64,000 bases of DNA from Eledone cirrhosa (GCA_964016885.1 OZ024741.1:31845216-31909215), one strand, 5' to 3'; positions 11,054 to 22,312 are shown, counted from the stretch's first letter. A program made the numbers and translations. Notes: generated by a model not told the origin, from the sequence alone.

Positions 11054-12355
11054 CTAGCAGTGGTACCCAGCGTTGCATGGGATAAGGTATTTTGGAACGC
11101 GGGTCGCCATTAGACCTAATCGTGGAAAAACTGCATGCCTGGACAATATGTAAAGAAAATAAACCCAATACTCTGAAGCAGGAAAAATGCAGGTTTTCAC
11201 CTAATGCGGGCCCTATGGGATCAAGAAAATGAATTATTTTTATGTGCATAATATGCCTTGAAATTTCGGTAAAATCGGCTAGATGTAACGCCTAAAAAAA
11301 GCCCCCAAAAGCTGAATAAATGAGGTTTTTCACCTAATGCGGGCCCTAGGCCATAAAAAAGTTGGATTTTCTTTGCTCACGGTATTAAGAAGAGACTGAC
11401 TAATACATAGTTACAATTTCAAGGAAATCGGTCTGAGGTAACGCCTCAAAATATCCCTAAAAACTGAAATTAGTATTATGTATGCTTCTCCTTCCACGTG
11501 GAGAAAATAGGCTTGGTGCTTTTGTACTTTAATAAAGTAAAGTGGCAGGAGTCAGAGGGAAGTCTGCAATTCATGACGTGCAATCGGACAGCATGTGGAG
11601 CCTTCTCGAAGGAGTCCACCGCACCTTAGTAAGTAAGCGCAACTGAACAAACGTTTATCAAACTGTGGGTATAATTTAACAAATTTAAAGGGGAATGGTG
11701 CAATAAAATGGGCCCCGATACGTGTGCGTGTTCACTGGCAACCCTAAATGAAAGGGTCGCCATCAGTTATTTCAAGGGCCCTTAAAAGGGCCTTGTAAGC
11801 GGTTCACTGACACTCCAGTAAGGAGGGGTAATCATCAACAATTTCAAGTGGTAGCCCTAAAAAGGGCCATGTAGCGTTCACTTGTAGCCCTTAATAGTGA
11901 CTTTGACTGAGTTCTCTGACATTTGAGGGTGGTACGGTTGCTTCCACTTGTAGCCATTAGAATAAATCAGAATGCGTTCGCGGTCCGTTTAACAGCCATA
12001 CAAGTGCGATGCAGACAGCCACACATACAGGCTCATATTATAAGGGCGCGTTCTGGACGAAGGGGGAATTGTGGGAAGGGACGTAATGTAGACAGTCAGA
12101 CGTACAGACATATATTATAAGGGCGCGACGTTATATGTATGTATCTATTTAAAAAGAGAAAAACTAAGAATTATAGAGAGAGATCGCTAATTCGCCAATG
12201 CGGTCCCTAGGGCATTGAAATGTGCTCAGAACACTCCCTGAAACATAAGTATTACACGTGTAAAGTTTCAAAACAGTCGGTTGGGTGCTTCTCTAGTTTT
12301 AGGGATTAAAACTCACACACACACAGACAGACATCCACAGTTTTATATATATAGA
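11051..12355 (+). repeat. Unnamed ~1.3-kb interspersed repeat
   Basis: Begins ACTAGCAGTGGTACCCAGCG after (TA)n and ends near CACAGTTTTATATATATAGAT before another (TA)n. The opening resembles a class of animal repeats starting ACTAGC...CCCGGCGTTGC. Internally the module CACCTAATGCGGGCCCTA recurs (about 11200 and 11330, degenerate at 12195), ATTATAAGGGCGCG recurs (about 12036 and 12112), and there are paralogous 'gggcccttaaaaggg'-like segments around 11770-11900. No convincing coding frame. Class unknown. Confidence 0.55.
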
Positions 12356-12361
12356 TAATAT

Positions 12362-12616
<255 letters not shown>

Positions 12617-12627
<11 letters not shown>

Positions 12628-12673
12628 ACTTCAATGACCGGGTTCAGTATGAATCCGGTGACATCATCAGGTA
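12617..12673 (-). ncRNA. Degenerate hammerhead-like motif
   Basis: On the minus strand: UAC, CUGAUGA, stem II with CACCGG/CCGGU pairing, GAA followed by G instead of A, palindromic UGAUCA for stem III, UA at the cleavage site, then GUA pairing with UAC. The A15.1 to G change and the 3-bp stem I make activity doubtful, but the arrangement is the hammerhead one. Confidence 0.5.
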
Positions 12674-12679
12674 TTCAAA

Positions 12680-14030
12680 ATATAACAAGGGAATATAACA
12701 GATAAAATCCATGGGGCTGAAAATCAGAGACAAGAGGACGACCGACTATTTAGCAGCTTCTACCTCGGTCGGCCGCCCTCAAGTGTTGATTATTAAGACC
12801 ACCTATGACCATCTGGTGACGAGGCGCAGGCTTGTAATGTGCTACTACCTCCCTGTCTAAGTGAAATGTCAGCGTTCAGGTCATGCCTCAATCACGCTGA
12901 TCATGCGTGCTATAAATTGCCGCGAAAAATGTTTTTTCAAAGAATACATATCTTCAACAAAGACATATATAGTGGCGTCTCTATGGTATAATGTGTGGAC
13001 ATAATTTTCGATTACTAATTAGAAACGTGAAACTTATGTTTAGAGTTAGAAGATGAAATTAGAAAAATAATGTTTAAGGTTTGGGTTGTGAGATTTAGTT
13101 AAAGAATTTACAGAAGGAGGCTTTTATGAAAAGTTTAAGTGTATTATAGATAGTCACGATAAAGTTTCAGGGTAGGATATAGAGTAAAGATTAAGCCCTT
13201 GCTTAGCGGTCAATAACTAGCCCTGCCCTAACTACATGCCAGCCGTTCCGAGTGATATCGTCTAGCGAAAGAAATGGAAATTAATTTTTCCAAGCACTCC
13301 AGGAATATTACTGTTTAAGGCGTCGGGTATGTTAGCGGGAAGTCTGCCACCGCCGGCTGGCCATCGTATTACCAGACGATTACTAGTAATTCACACAGGA
13401 GGGGGATTTAGTTAAATGCTAGTAGAAGGAGGCATGATACAGCTAATAGTTATGATTAAGCCTAGAATTTAGATGTACTATTTGGTGGTCAAAGCCGGTA
13501 GCGCGGCGGGTTCCAAGTCTGACACGGCCCCATATATATATATATAACGGTGATGAATTAGTTTCGCGAGGTTTTTTTATATGAAATCGTTTGTCGAAAC
13601 AAATATTGTTATTAATCCAGTCAATATTATTACACAAATATCACCCTCGCCAAGTATAACAATATATATACTAACCCTATACACATGAATGAGTGCTCGC
13701 AACCGTGAATAGTGTGTGTATACTGGGACTGCGCGAATGTACACACTCATATGAACGCAACGTAATACTAATACCCCAGGTTGGATTGATAAATGTTCGA
13801 GTGTATGCTTAAGAGTATATTTGTATATACTCTCTTGTATGAGTGCACAGGTGTATATAGACATACACGCGCATCCAGAAGTATAAAAGTGTGGGTGGGT
13901 ATATATGTCTGTACTAAGGGATTCGCGTAAGCTCCAAAGCCCCCAACCTATTGCTGTGAAGATATATATCACACTCTACCTTTGTCTAGTCTAAACAATA
14001 ACTTTTCCAAACACCCATTTTACTTTTCTT
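12680..14030. other. Unassigned DNA
   Basis: Mostly unique-looking sequence with short open frames of no recognisable product and a short (TA)n near 13532. No SINE, RT or tandem structure seen. Confidence 0.5.
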
Positions 14031-14148
14031 TAAAAATAACACCCACCTAGTTTTATGTCTGCATTATACTTGGATTTGGGGGCCTTTGTTGTATATATAT
14101 GCATTTGTGCGTACATATATATATATACACACCTGTAGGGATTTGTGT

Positions 14149-14440
14149 GTGTCTGAGGGGGTAGGTGTGAGTGTATGGACAAGTCAACCATCATAAGTCT
14201 TTTTATTTCTAAATTTTCTAAACTATCTAAGTATTTGAATCTAACCATTATTTTAAGTATTACCTCCCCACATTAATTCCTCAATTTGTATGTGTAGATG
14301 TGTGTGTGTGTGTCTGTGGAGGTGGGTGTGAGTGTATGTGCAAGCCAACCTACATAAGTCTTTTTATTTGTAAATTTTCTACTCTAACCATAATTTTCAG
14401 TAGCACCACTCCACATAAATTCCTCAATTTAAGAATGACT
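14149..14440 (+). repeat. Imperfect tandem duplication (~140 bp x2)
   Basis: A segment containing GTGTGAGTGTATG, ATAAGTCTTTTTATTT, TCTAACCAT and AATTCCTCAATTT occurs at about 14149-14293 and again, diverged, at about 14310-14435. Confidence 0.8.
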
Positions 14441-14659
14441 TGTAGTATCTATTTCATACTATTAACCTTAATTGAATATATATCTGACCAGGAATGCTTT
14501 TTGTGAAAATCAGTCATATGGAACTATTGTCATCTTGCCTGACGGTTTGAACTTTACAACACCACCGGCCTCTTTGAGGTCAAATACCAACCCTACTAGC
14601 ATCTACAATTTGACCAATGAGAATTAAGACTATTCCTGCTGACAGCATTAAATTATTCC

Positions 14660-14833
14660 TAACAAGCTCATATGTCCCAAGGCTCTGATACCATCAACAC
14701 TATAAACACAGAGCTGGCATATCTAAGAACTGACTAACTGCCTGATGAGGTCATAGCCATTCAAGGGCTATCATCGAAATATATATAGCAGTAAATAAAG
14801 GATTATGAGTTCATGCAATTGACTTATGTTTCG

Positions 14834-14850
<17 letters not shown>
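14660..14850 (+). mobile_element. Hammerhead-bearing non-autonomous element, copy 1
   Basis: The segment from about CATTAAATTATTCCTAACA to TTATGTTTCGTCAC before (TA)n is repeated in inverse orientation at 40790-40976, so it is a dispersed family. It encodes no protein and holds a hammerhead at 14737-14792. The upstream 14510-14660 may belong to the same element. Confidence 0.8.
14737..14792 (+). ncRNA. Hammerhead ribozyme (type I, minimal stem III)
   Basis: Stem I strand ACUGC (14737-14741), CUGAUGA (14742-14748), stem II GGUCAUAGCC/GGCUAUCAUC with a C-C mismatch at the fourth pair and loop AUUCAAG, GAAA (14776-14779), stem III AU/AU closing loop AUAU, NUH site UA (cleavage after 14787), GCAGU (14788-14792) pairing 5 bp with ACUGC. 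Every invariant position is satisfied. Confidence 0.82.
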
Positions 14851-14879
<29 letters not shown>

Positions 14880-14919
14880 GTATGTACACACGCTCATATT
14901 TGATATGCATATGTGTGTG

Positions 14920-15059
14920 AAGGATAGTGGTTAGAGCATTGGGCTTACAATTGGACTGATTGATGCGTCCGGTTGAGCAAGACACTTTATTTCACGTTGC
15001 TCCAGTTACGACGTCACAGGTGCCTTGGATAACATGACCGAAGGGTGTCTTTAGCTTAC

Positions 15060-15062
<3 letters not shown>
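14920..15062 (+). mobile_element. tRNA-derived SINE, family 2, partial
   Basis: AGTGGTTAGAGCATTGGGCTTACAA matches the 5' part of the family 2 SINE at 34228-34520, and TTGAGCAAGACACTTTATTTC matches its central conserved region. The B box region is diverged and the 3' part is shortened before a (TA)n(TG)n tract. Confidence 0.75.

Positions 15063-15149
<87 letters not shown>
15061..15149. repeat. (TG)n microsatellite
   Basis: About 75 uninterrupted bases of TG repeat preceded by a short (TA)n. Confidence 0.95.
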
Positions 15150-15151
<2 letters not shown>

Positions 15152-15515
15152 TATTTAAACAGAATAAAACTATACCATTTTAAGCGCAGATTCCATTCAG
15201 AATCTTAAGAAACTTCAAACATCTGCGTACGCTGATATAGATATTTCAAATTAGTGCAGGCAAATATCATGAACAAAATGCAGAGAAATTTAACGGTTCC
15301 TCGTGGGAATGTTAAAAAAATCTATGACTATGAGCTTATAGTGAGAATATATGGAATGAGATCGGCATTTACCGAGTTGAAGTGAACAAGAAAATACATC
15401 GCTAGCGGTAATACAATCTAGGGATGAAACGAATGCCAGTAAAAATATCTGCTTCCATGCCAACACTTTTAATCATTATAATAATTTTACTAATAACAGC
15501 TTTATTATTATTTTA

Positions 15516-15732
15516 TATTGGGAGAATCGTTAGAACACCGGACAACATGTTTCGTAGCATTGAGTTACGGCCCTATACGTTCTGAGTTCAAATCCGGCCG
15601 ACGTTATATTTGCCTTTCATCTTTACGGGGTCGATAAATAAAGTACCAGTAATGCACTGAGGCCGATTTAATCGACTTTGCCCTCCCCTTTAAATTGCTG
15701 CCTTGTGTTTTTAGTAGAAACGATTTTTATTA
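15516..15732 (+). mobile_element. SINE family 1, longer subtype
   Basis: Diverged copy with TTACGGGGTCGATAAATAAAG and CAGTAATGCACTGAGG, followed by an extra ATTTAATCGACTTTGCCCTCC segment absent from the 6466-6655 copy, and ending TTTTTAGTAGAAACGA. The extra segment defines a longer, apparently older subtype also seen at 38912 and 39147. Confidence 0.85.
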
Positions 15733-15824
15733 TTACTGCTCTCTCACGCAGTGTAGTTGTATAATGCAACAGGATATTTCGTCGCAACAGGAACCTGAGA
15801 CAGATAATGATTTTCTCAAAATGT

Positions 15825-17300
15825 GACGAGGCCAGTGTGATGGTGTCGTACACATTGTAAATTGAAATGGCCGGCAAATTCTTAGGAGAGTATAAAAGAT
15901 TGACGGGAGCAAAGATCAACCCGAAAAGTCGCTGGGATTGAAGCTCAGCACATGGAAAAGCAAATACAAGATCGGGGTCTGGTTTAGTCAAAACTTCCAG
16001 CTGGAACAAGGTAACGAATTGGTGGGCCACTTTCACCCAGATGAACCGAGAGAGATCTATCCCTAAAAGATCGGACTGAGGTGGCGAATGCGTACATAAT
16101 CCCTGTCCACGCCTCCTAAAATTAGAAACTCTGGAAGGGTTAGATTCCACTGGTGAGGCGGTCCATCTGCTGTTAACGCCCTCTAAGGGGAAGGCTGGGC
16201 ATGCCATGACTGATGATACGCGCTGAGGCTTCAGCATCACCAGGTAATCCTAAACAGTGAATGCATATGTGTGGTCATTTGTGGGACAGGTCTTTCCGCA
16301 GCTCATCTCTTTGACTGAACTGCTGTCCTGGGTCGAGCGAAGACCAAGACTGGGCATCTCACATCCGGACTTTTGTCAGGTGCTCAAAGCCTTTTGCCAG
16401 TCGCGGAATGCAGTCAGTGGAATTTTCGCTCTGGCGTTCTATAGAACACTAGTATTAGGCAAGTGCGACAATGTTCCCGGAGAAACTCTGGACAGCGAGA
16501 AAATCGAAATACCAGGTCAGTTCCGTAGCAATTTGTGCCGAGAACTATGGACAATTTCCAGAAATCTCTGGCTTGGTGGTGCTACCGGAGCCATGTGGGC
16601 ACGAGATAAAACTGCAGTCACGAAAGTGCTGGCCAAGATGCGCCCAGAGTAACGAAACCGTTCTGCCCGACTCATCCAGTATCCTAGCATTACTAACTCG
16701 TAACATTTTGTCGAACAGCTGTTATCGTGTATAGGACGTATCAGGTTATCGACTCACTCCTTCATGAAGATCCCCTAGCTGCCTTCTTTTTCCGGGAAGT
16801 ACAGTCACTATTTCTCTGTCTGATGGCTATAGCGAAAGAAGTTGTGTCGTGCATAAAGCTGACATGCCTGACAACAGACACTTTCCTCTTCGACCAATCC
16901 CTCTTCAACTTTTTCAAGATCGACTTGGAAATAAAGGTGAGAACCGAGAGGGAAATGCTGCCCCCACAATATATTTCTTAAAATGGGGGTGAATGTAACG
17001 AGGTTGGCTCATGTGAAGGAGCCTACTCTTACCCTGCGCCTGTAGGCTGGAGAGTTTAGAGAAATGAGGTGCACTTTCCGAAGATGTTTTGGCGATGCGG
17101 GTGGTTCTGTATATGTGGAGTTCCTAAACTACCCGTAGGAGATACACCCCATATTGGGGAATTCTATTTTTATTTAATTGATTGTTTATTGTTAGCTGTT
17201 TTCTCTTGTTTACAGGCATTTATGCAAATCCGAGCTGTCTATTTTTTTTCTCTTGTCGTCTCTATTTCGGTCCCAGTGGTCAATAAAAAATAGTTATTTT
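15825..17300 (+). pseudogene. Tx1/L1-like LINE, 5'-truncated relict with 3' UTR
   Basis: Aligns collinearly with the 3' half of the intact LINE at 26917-32744: AGATTGACGGGAGCAAAGATCAACCC near 15892 (after the YADD region), CAGCTCATCTCTTTGACTGA near 16300, CGCCCAGAGTAACGAAACCG near 16641 (the zinc-knuckle region), CTTCTTTTTCCGGGAAGTAC near 16782, and a related 3' UTR ending in GTGGTCAATAAAAAATAG (about 17290). Internal deletions and many stops and frameshifts make it dead. Confidence 0.85.
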
Positions 17301-18730
17301 AGGATATAGGATATTACCGGTGTTATTGAGGCCTCTCTCTGACTTTTAACAATTGTTTTCTCAACAAATATAAAGTTTACTTCAGTTATTTTGTCACAGT
17401 TATGTAAAGAATGGAGAGTAATTTAAAAAAATGTATAATCTCCCTTTAGGCGAGAAATATTTTCTATTTGTTTGTTTCTTTCCGCATCCAAAATAACAGT
17501 GACGGAAAGCCTTGGAGAATGATTCCCAAAATAGTGATAACAAACTTCCTTTTCTGAGTAGAATATAACTCAAAATGCATATACACTCACTATTGAAAAC
17601 AAATTTGTCAAACTAACATTAATAACTTGAATGAAGGTCAAAGAGCAATCATGTACAATGGCTATGCGAAATGAAAAAACACACATTATTTTAAAGAGAT
17701 AATGAAAACACGTGTGAAAACGGCAATTACAGAGAGATGGCAGTATACTAACAACCAAGGAAAGACATAAAATAACATTAATGAAAATGAGGCCAGTGGG
17801 GCGATTATGTTTATAGAATGTGTGGTGTTTGACATAGAAGGCAAATTTAAAGTGATAGCCAAGAAGATAGAGCAGTAATAAAGCGACTCAACATCCAAGG
17901 GAAATTATGTGTCGCGGAAAACTATAACATTTTAAATGTATATTTCAAAAATCAAAGTGACTTGTAATACGAATAAGACAAATATATATATATATATATA
18001 TATATTCCCATTTGCCCTTTAAAGCATAACTTTTCGTATTTACTACGGTTACGAGGTGCGGTTTCTTATTCAGGTACAAGCTCTGATTTTAGCCTAAGAA
18101 AATATCTATATGCGTGTGTAATTTATACACGCATATATTTATTTTTTTTATTTCAATTGAGTTGTTAACACGTTGGATTGTTAATGTTTTCGAAAAAAAC
18201 TTATTAACGTGTAGATTATTATTTTTTTTCCTCCTTTCGTGGATCGTAGTTGTCTCCCCTTCCCGCTTAGTGACTCTATGATACTTCCTCAGTCAAAAAC
18301 TGCTGGAATTTCAAATTTGCCGATCATTCGATGCGGGAAGGAGCAACTTAACAGACACGATTTTTAACTCTGGTAAGAAATGGTTTTCTTATATCAAAGT
18401 TTAATGGGCTTCCACTGATGATTTATAAACGCCCACCTAAATATATTCTTACATGAATGTATATTAGGCTTCTACATAAACTGGAAATATTCTCCGAATT
18501 TGTAGAAAACTTATAATGAAACAATTGTCTGGAAAGAGAGATATATTTTAACTTTAATTATATCTCGTAAAATAATACAACTGGCTTTTCCACATAATAC
18601 ATATTGTTAGCACCCCAAACATTTAAATTGGATTTATATTAAAATATAAACTAATGTTTGTTGAGTGAGATGGTTACCAGTCAGAGATATGTCTAATGGT
18701 AGCTAAGATGCTTCCATAGGCGGTATGCTG
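17300..18730. other. Unassigned AT-rich DNA
   Basis: No RT, SINE or clear repeat seen apart from a short (TA)n near 17982-18004. Open frames are short and unconvincing. Confidence 0.5.
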
Positions 18731-18767
18731 TTTGAGCACGCTATGCTCCTACAGAGCAGAGTATGAT

Positions 18768-18958
18768 AGAATGGAAAACCCAAAATTAGTGATGCATCGA
18801 AAACTCAATTTATTGCGTATTACTATTGTTTCCTCGCCGAACATCTCGAGGTGCGATCTGCGTGTGGATCAACCTGACTCTGGATTCACAGGTTCCTCTT
18901 TCTATGTAATACGCAATAAATTGAGTTCCGATGCATCACTGATTTTTCGTTTTCCATT

Positions 18959-18959
<1 letters not shown>
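18768..18959. repeat. Foldback, ~54-bp arms
   Basis: Left arm about 18768-18822 (GAATGGAAAACCC...) is the near-perfect reverse complement of 18906-18959. The 83-nt loop has no recognised content. The right end abuts (TA)n. Confidence 0.83.

Positions 18960-19020
<61 letters not shown>
18960..19020. repeat. (TA)n microsatellite
   Basis: About 60 bases of TA repeat lying exactly between two foldbacks. Confidence 0.95.
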
Positions 19021-19026
<6 letters not shown>

Positions 19027-19070
19027 AAGTTAAATAAAAGTCAAATGATTAAAATTTAGCTTCGTTTATT

Positions 19071-19125
19071 ACTGCTATATATATTTCAGTGACAGCCATC
19101 TTTGGCTGTGACCTCTTCAGGCAGT
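19071..19125 (-). ncRNA. Hammerhead ribozyme, left arm
   Basis: Mirror of the 19257-19311 ribozyme on the opposite strand: ACUGC, CUGAAGA (N7 is free, so A is allowed), stem II GGUCACAGCC/GGCUGUCACU, GAAA, stem III AU/AU with loop AUAU, UA cleavage site, GCAGU. Confidence 0.75.
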
Positions 19126-19256
19126 TTGAATTAGTATGGTATAGACAAGTACATATGTTGTTTAGGTACATATGTTGTTTTAGTACATATGTTGTTTAGG
19201 TAAGAGAATCAAAGCTTAGTTTAATACATGTACTTGTCTATACCATACTAATTCAA

Positions 19257-19311
19257 ACTGCCTGAAGAGGTCACAGCCAAAGATGGCTGTCACTGAAATA
19301 TATATAGCAGT
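19257..19311 (+). ncRNA. Hammerhead ribozyme, right arm
   Basis: ACUGC (19257-19261), CUGAAGA, stem II GGUCACAGCC/GGCUGUCACU with the same fourth-position C-C mismatch and a G-U first pair, GAAA (19295-19298), minimal stem III, cleavage after UA at 19306, GCAGU (19307-19311). Because both strands of the foldback encode it, it could also pair with its own mirror and be silenced. Confidence 0.75.
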
Positions 19312-19771
19312 AATAAACGAAGCTAAATTTTAATCATTTGACTTTTATTTAACTTTATTTTACACTACTCCGGAGTAACCAAACCAACCTGTGCACTTCG
19401 TCGAGTGCTCCAGCCTGCATACTAAGATGTTGGTATACAACCAACATAAACTCAAAATCTCTCTCTCTATATATATATATATATATTTACACGTTATGCA
19501 CACGTCTGGAAACACCTCTTACATAACTACAAAGCTCCTAATTGAATTACAACAACATTCTAATTTTCTTATCAACTAGAAACTTTCGGACTTTCGCAGT
19601 TATCTCCATACACCTCTCGCACGCAATTTAATATTGCCTGGGTGAAGTAATCGTTTCTGCGCATGCGCGTTCGTACGGTTGTCCTTCCCGTTCCGTATAA
19701 ACAGGTCCATTACGAGCTGACGTGCCGCCAAGGTGAAACAATTGTTCTCGGTATGGTGAATTAACTGCTGT

Positions 19772-19834
19772 GTAACCACTTCACCTCTACATAACTCGTC
19801 CATGGGACGAGTTATGTAGAGGTGAAGTGGTTAC
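19772..19834. repeat. Perfect 30-bp-arm palindrome with 3-nt centre
   Basis: GTAACCACTTCACCTC...GTCC (19772-19801), ATG, then its exact reverse complement (19805-19834). The right arm runs straight into a SINE 3' fragment. A 67-codon minus-strand frame covers 19600-19803 but resembles no family I know. Confidence 0.9.
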
Positions 19835-19887
19835 CAGTAATACACTGGGATAATTGCTGGCCTTGTGCCAAAAGTAGAAACAATTAT
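19833..19887 (+). mobile_element. SINE family 1, 3' fragment
   Basis: Only the last ~55 bases (CAGTAATACACTGGG to GTAGAAACAATTA) are present, joined to the palindrome. It faces the 19932 copy tail-to-tail across (TTA)n/(TA)n. Confidence 0.9.
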
Positions 19888-19931
19888 TATTATTACTATA
19901 TATATACATATATATATATATAGTAATAATA

Positions 19932-20120
19932 ATAATTGTTTCTACTTTTGGCACAAGGCCAGCAATTATCCTAGTGTATTACTGGTACTTTATTTTATCG
20001 ACCCTATAAGGATGAAAGGCAAAGTAAACCTCGTTGGGATTTGAACTCAGATCATTAAGGGGCGTAACTCTATGCTGCAAAGCATGGCATCCGATCCTCT
20101 ACCGATACTGCCAATCCACC
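19932..20120 (-). mobile_element. SINE family 1, full-length
   Basis: Reverse-oriented copy from GTTTCTACTTTTGGCACAAG to ACTGCCAATCCACC. It forms an inverted pair with the fragment at 19833-19887. Confidence 0.92.
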
Positions 20121-20251
20121 AAATATTTATACTTATATATGATTTATATATAATTATAAATATGGAAGGTAGTACTAGGCACTAGCCAATTACCAGTAGG
20201 AGAAAAGATTCAATGTAACGTATCAAATGTATTACAGAGCCGAGATACAAA

Positions 20252-20480
20252 ATATAAGACAATCAAAGCTTAGTTTAATACATTTAATTGCTGACAATTG
20301 TTTCTTCCAGACGAATGTGACTGACAATGTCAATAGTTATGTATCTTTATCAATGTTCTGAAGACTAGGATTATAATTACCTGTTTAAATATAGTGTATG
20401 CTCCGATTATGCCAGACATTCGTCTGGAAGAAACAATTGTACGCAATTAAATGTATTAAACTAAGATTTCATTGTCTTAT
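20252..20480. repeat. Foldback, ~70-bp arms
   Basis: The segment around TATAAGACAATCAAAGCTTAG...CAATTGTTTCTTCCAGACGAATG (20252-20322) recurs inverted at about 20409-20480. A long (TA)n(GA)n tract follows at 20488-20579. The motif AATCAAAGCTTAGTTTAATACAT is also in the loop of the 19021 foldback. Confidence 0.82.
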
Positions 20481-20484
20481 AGTT

Positions 20485-20487
<3 letters not shown>

Positions 20488-20579
<92 letters not shown>

Positions 20580-20860
20580 GTAGAACACTGGAAGTTAATA
20601 TCCGTAGAATATCACAGAACAAAGGTGATTTTAGGGAGAGGAATTTTTTCTGTATATATGTGTGTGTATCTCAAATGTGATAAAGAACTGGTCAACAGTT
20701 CATATGTGGGTGGCCAAGAGGAGAAATGTGAGCTAGAGACAATTGGTATAAGGGAGAGAGGTATATGGGATTGTAAAGAGATACTATTTTAGGAATATGG
20801 TTTGGTTTTAGAGGGTATGATTGTGTACGCGCGCGCGCGCGCGCGCGTGTGTGTGTGTGT
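20488..20860. repeat. (TA)n(GA)n tract and (CG)n(TG)n tract
   Basis: TA then GA repeats at 20488-20579; alternating CG then TG at about 20829-20860, a classic Z-DNA-prone sequence. Between them is a short open frame with no recognisable product. Confidence 0.85.
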
Positions 20861-20961
20861 GTCTGCGTGTCTTATTGTAAGTGTGACGGGATCAAAACAT
20901 AGTGAAATATTTTTAGGGAAAGAAGGAAAAATGTTTTTTATGTATATATATATATATATAT

Positions 20962-21077
20962 ATAATTAAATTAAGGGTATGATGTCCCAGAGACATGCAC
21001 CATATCCACCGTAGAATAAGCTCAAAGATCCCAGTGAATAGATCCGAGAATTTTATATCAACTAAAAATTGATTGAC

Positions 21078-21109
<32 letters not shown>

Positions 21110-21415
21110 TTAAAATAAACATATGAAACAATCACAGGGGATAATTTGTAAAGTATGTAAGGACACACAGCTAAGTAGGTAACTAATTAAACTTTAACTA
21201 GAACTTCAAATATAGATACCTTTTAAAATGATTAATCTTCTACACTTTACAAATTATTCCCTGTGATTATTTCATATGTATATTTTAGATATGTATATAT
21301 GTCAATCAATTTCTAGTTGATATAAAATGCTCAGATCTATTTATTGGAATCTTTGTGCATATTCTACGTTGGATATGGCCCATGTCTCTAGGACATGACA
21401 CCCTTAATTTAATTT
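20962..21415. repeat. Foldback, ~180-bp arms
   Basis: 20962-21145 (AATTAAATTAAGGGTATGATGTCCCAG... to ATTTGTAAAG) is an imperfect reverse complement of about 21240-21415. A further partial copy of the same end lies at 21785-21868. The arms flank a (TA)n tract and TA-rich DNA. Confidence 0.82.
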
Positions 21416-21882
21416 TTGATATATATATACGGCGCCTTAATTGTAGAGCTAACTCAGTTGAAAGGACTCGGCTGCTATTTGTAGCTGTCGACCATCCTAT
21501 TCACGCCACTGGGATGAAGCTGGTGCGATGTATGTATTTTTAAGAAAATGCAGCAGGTGGTACGAGTCATTCGCAGATTTGCATTTGCTGTGTAAACACA
21601 GATAGCTAAATCTTCTCCCTTGTTGAAAATCCGTAATTTGTCTACTCTGATTTACCGATTGATGGTGAAACATATTTCTTTAATGAAATATATACAAGGA
21701 AGATTAATCATTTTAAAAGGTATATATATTTAAAGTTCTAGTTAAACGTTAATCTGTTACCTGCCTAGCTATGTGTGCTTACACATTTTACAAGTTATGC
21801 CCTGTTATTGTTTCATATGTATATTTTAGATATATATATATATCAATCAATTTCTAGTTGATACATGTATATATATATATAA

Positions 21883-21883
<1 letters not shown>

Positions 21884-21915
<32 letters not shown>

Positions 21916-22064
21916 TGTATGTATGTATGTATGTATGTATGTATGTATGTACAACAGCGGCATCAAAACATAAAAAAAGGAAGGGAAAAGAAAAAAGAAA
22001 AGGGAAGGGGAAAAAAAAAAGGAGGAAAAAAAAGAAAGGAAAAAAAAAAAAAACTCAAAATAAC

Positions 22065-22117
<53 letters not shown>

Positions 22118-22200
22118 CAGAACAACAACATCAACTGCCACCACCACCACCACCGCCACTGCCGTCGCCATCACCATCACCAGCGACCTTAAGAACAACT
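21884..22200. repeat. (ATGT)n, purine, (CA)n and (CCA)n microsatellites
   Basis: ATGT tetranucleotide run at 21886-21950, A/G-rich run 21970-22055, CA repeat 22068-22116, CCA-type repeat 22138-22180. Confidence 0.92.
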
Positions 22201-22204
22201 TTAA

Positions 22205-22312
22205 TAATAATTTTTCTGCTTTTGGCACGGATCCAGCGACTGGCCAGCGCATCACTGGTACTCTCTTTTGTTGACTCCGTGGAGAGCCATAACTCTATGC
22301 TGTAAAGCAATT
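22205..22312 (-). mobile_element. SINE family 1, degenerate partial
   Basis: Contains TTCTGCTTTTGGCACGGA, ATCACTGGTACTCT and AACTCTATGCTGTAAAGCA in the order expected for a minus-strand copy, with an internal deletion. Confidence 0.7.

Larger units (their letters stand above)
19021..19470. mobile_element. Hammerhead foldback element, 138-bp arms
   Basis: 19021-19158 is the reverse complement of 19226-19363, essentially without mismatch. The 67-nt loop holds three near-copies of GTACATATGTTGTTTAGG. The sequence right of the arm (ACTCCGGAGTAACCAAACCAACC... to about 19470) matches 40610-40700, showing a dispersed family. Each arm carries a hammerhead, one per strand. Confidence 0.87.

Noticed and set aside
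15668..16240. 190-codon minus-strand frame
   Set aside because: It is antisense to a Tx1-like relict whose plus-strand homology is clear.
19600..19803. 67-codon minus-strand frame with protein-like composition
   Set aside because: One arm of the adjacent palindrome supplies its start and no family is recognised; too short to call a gene.
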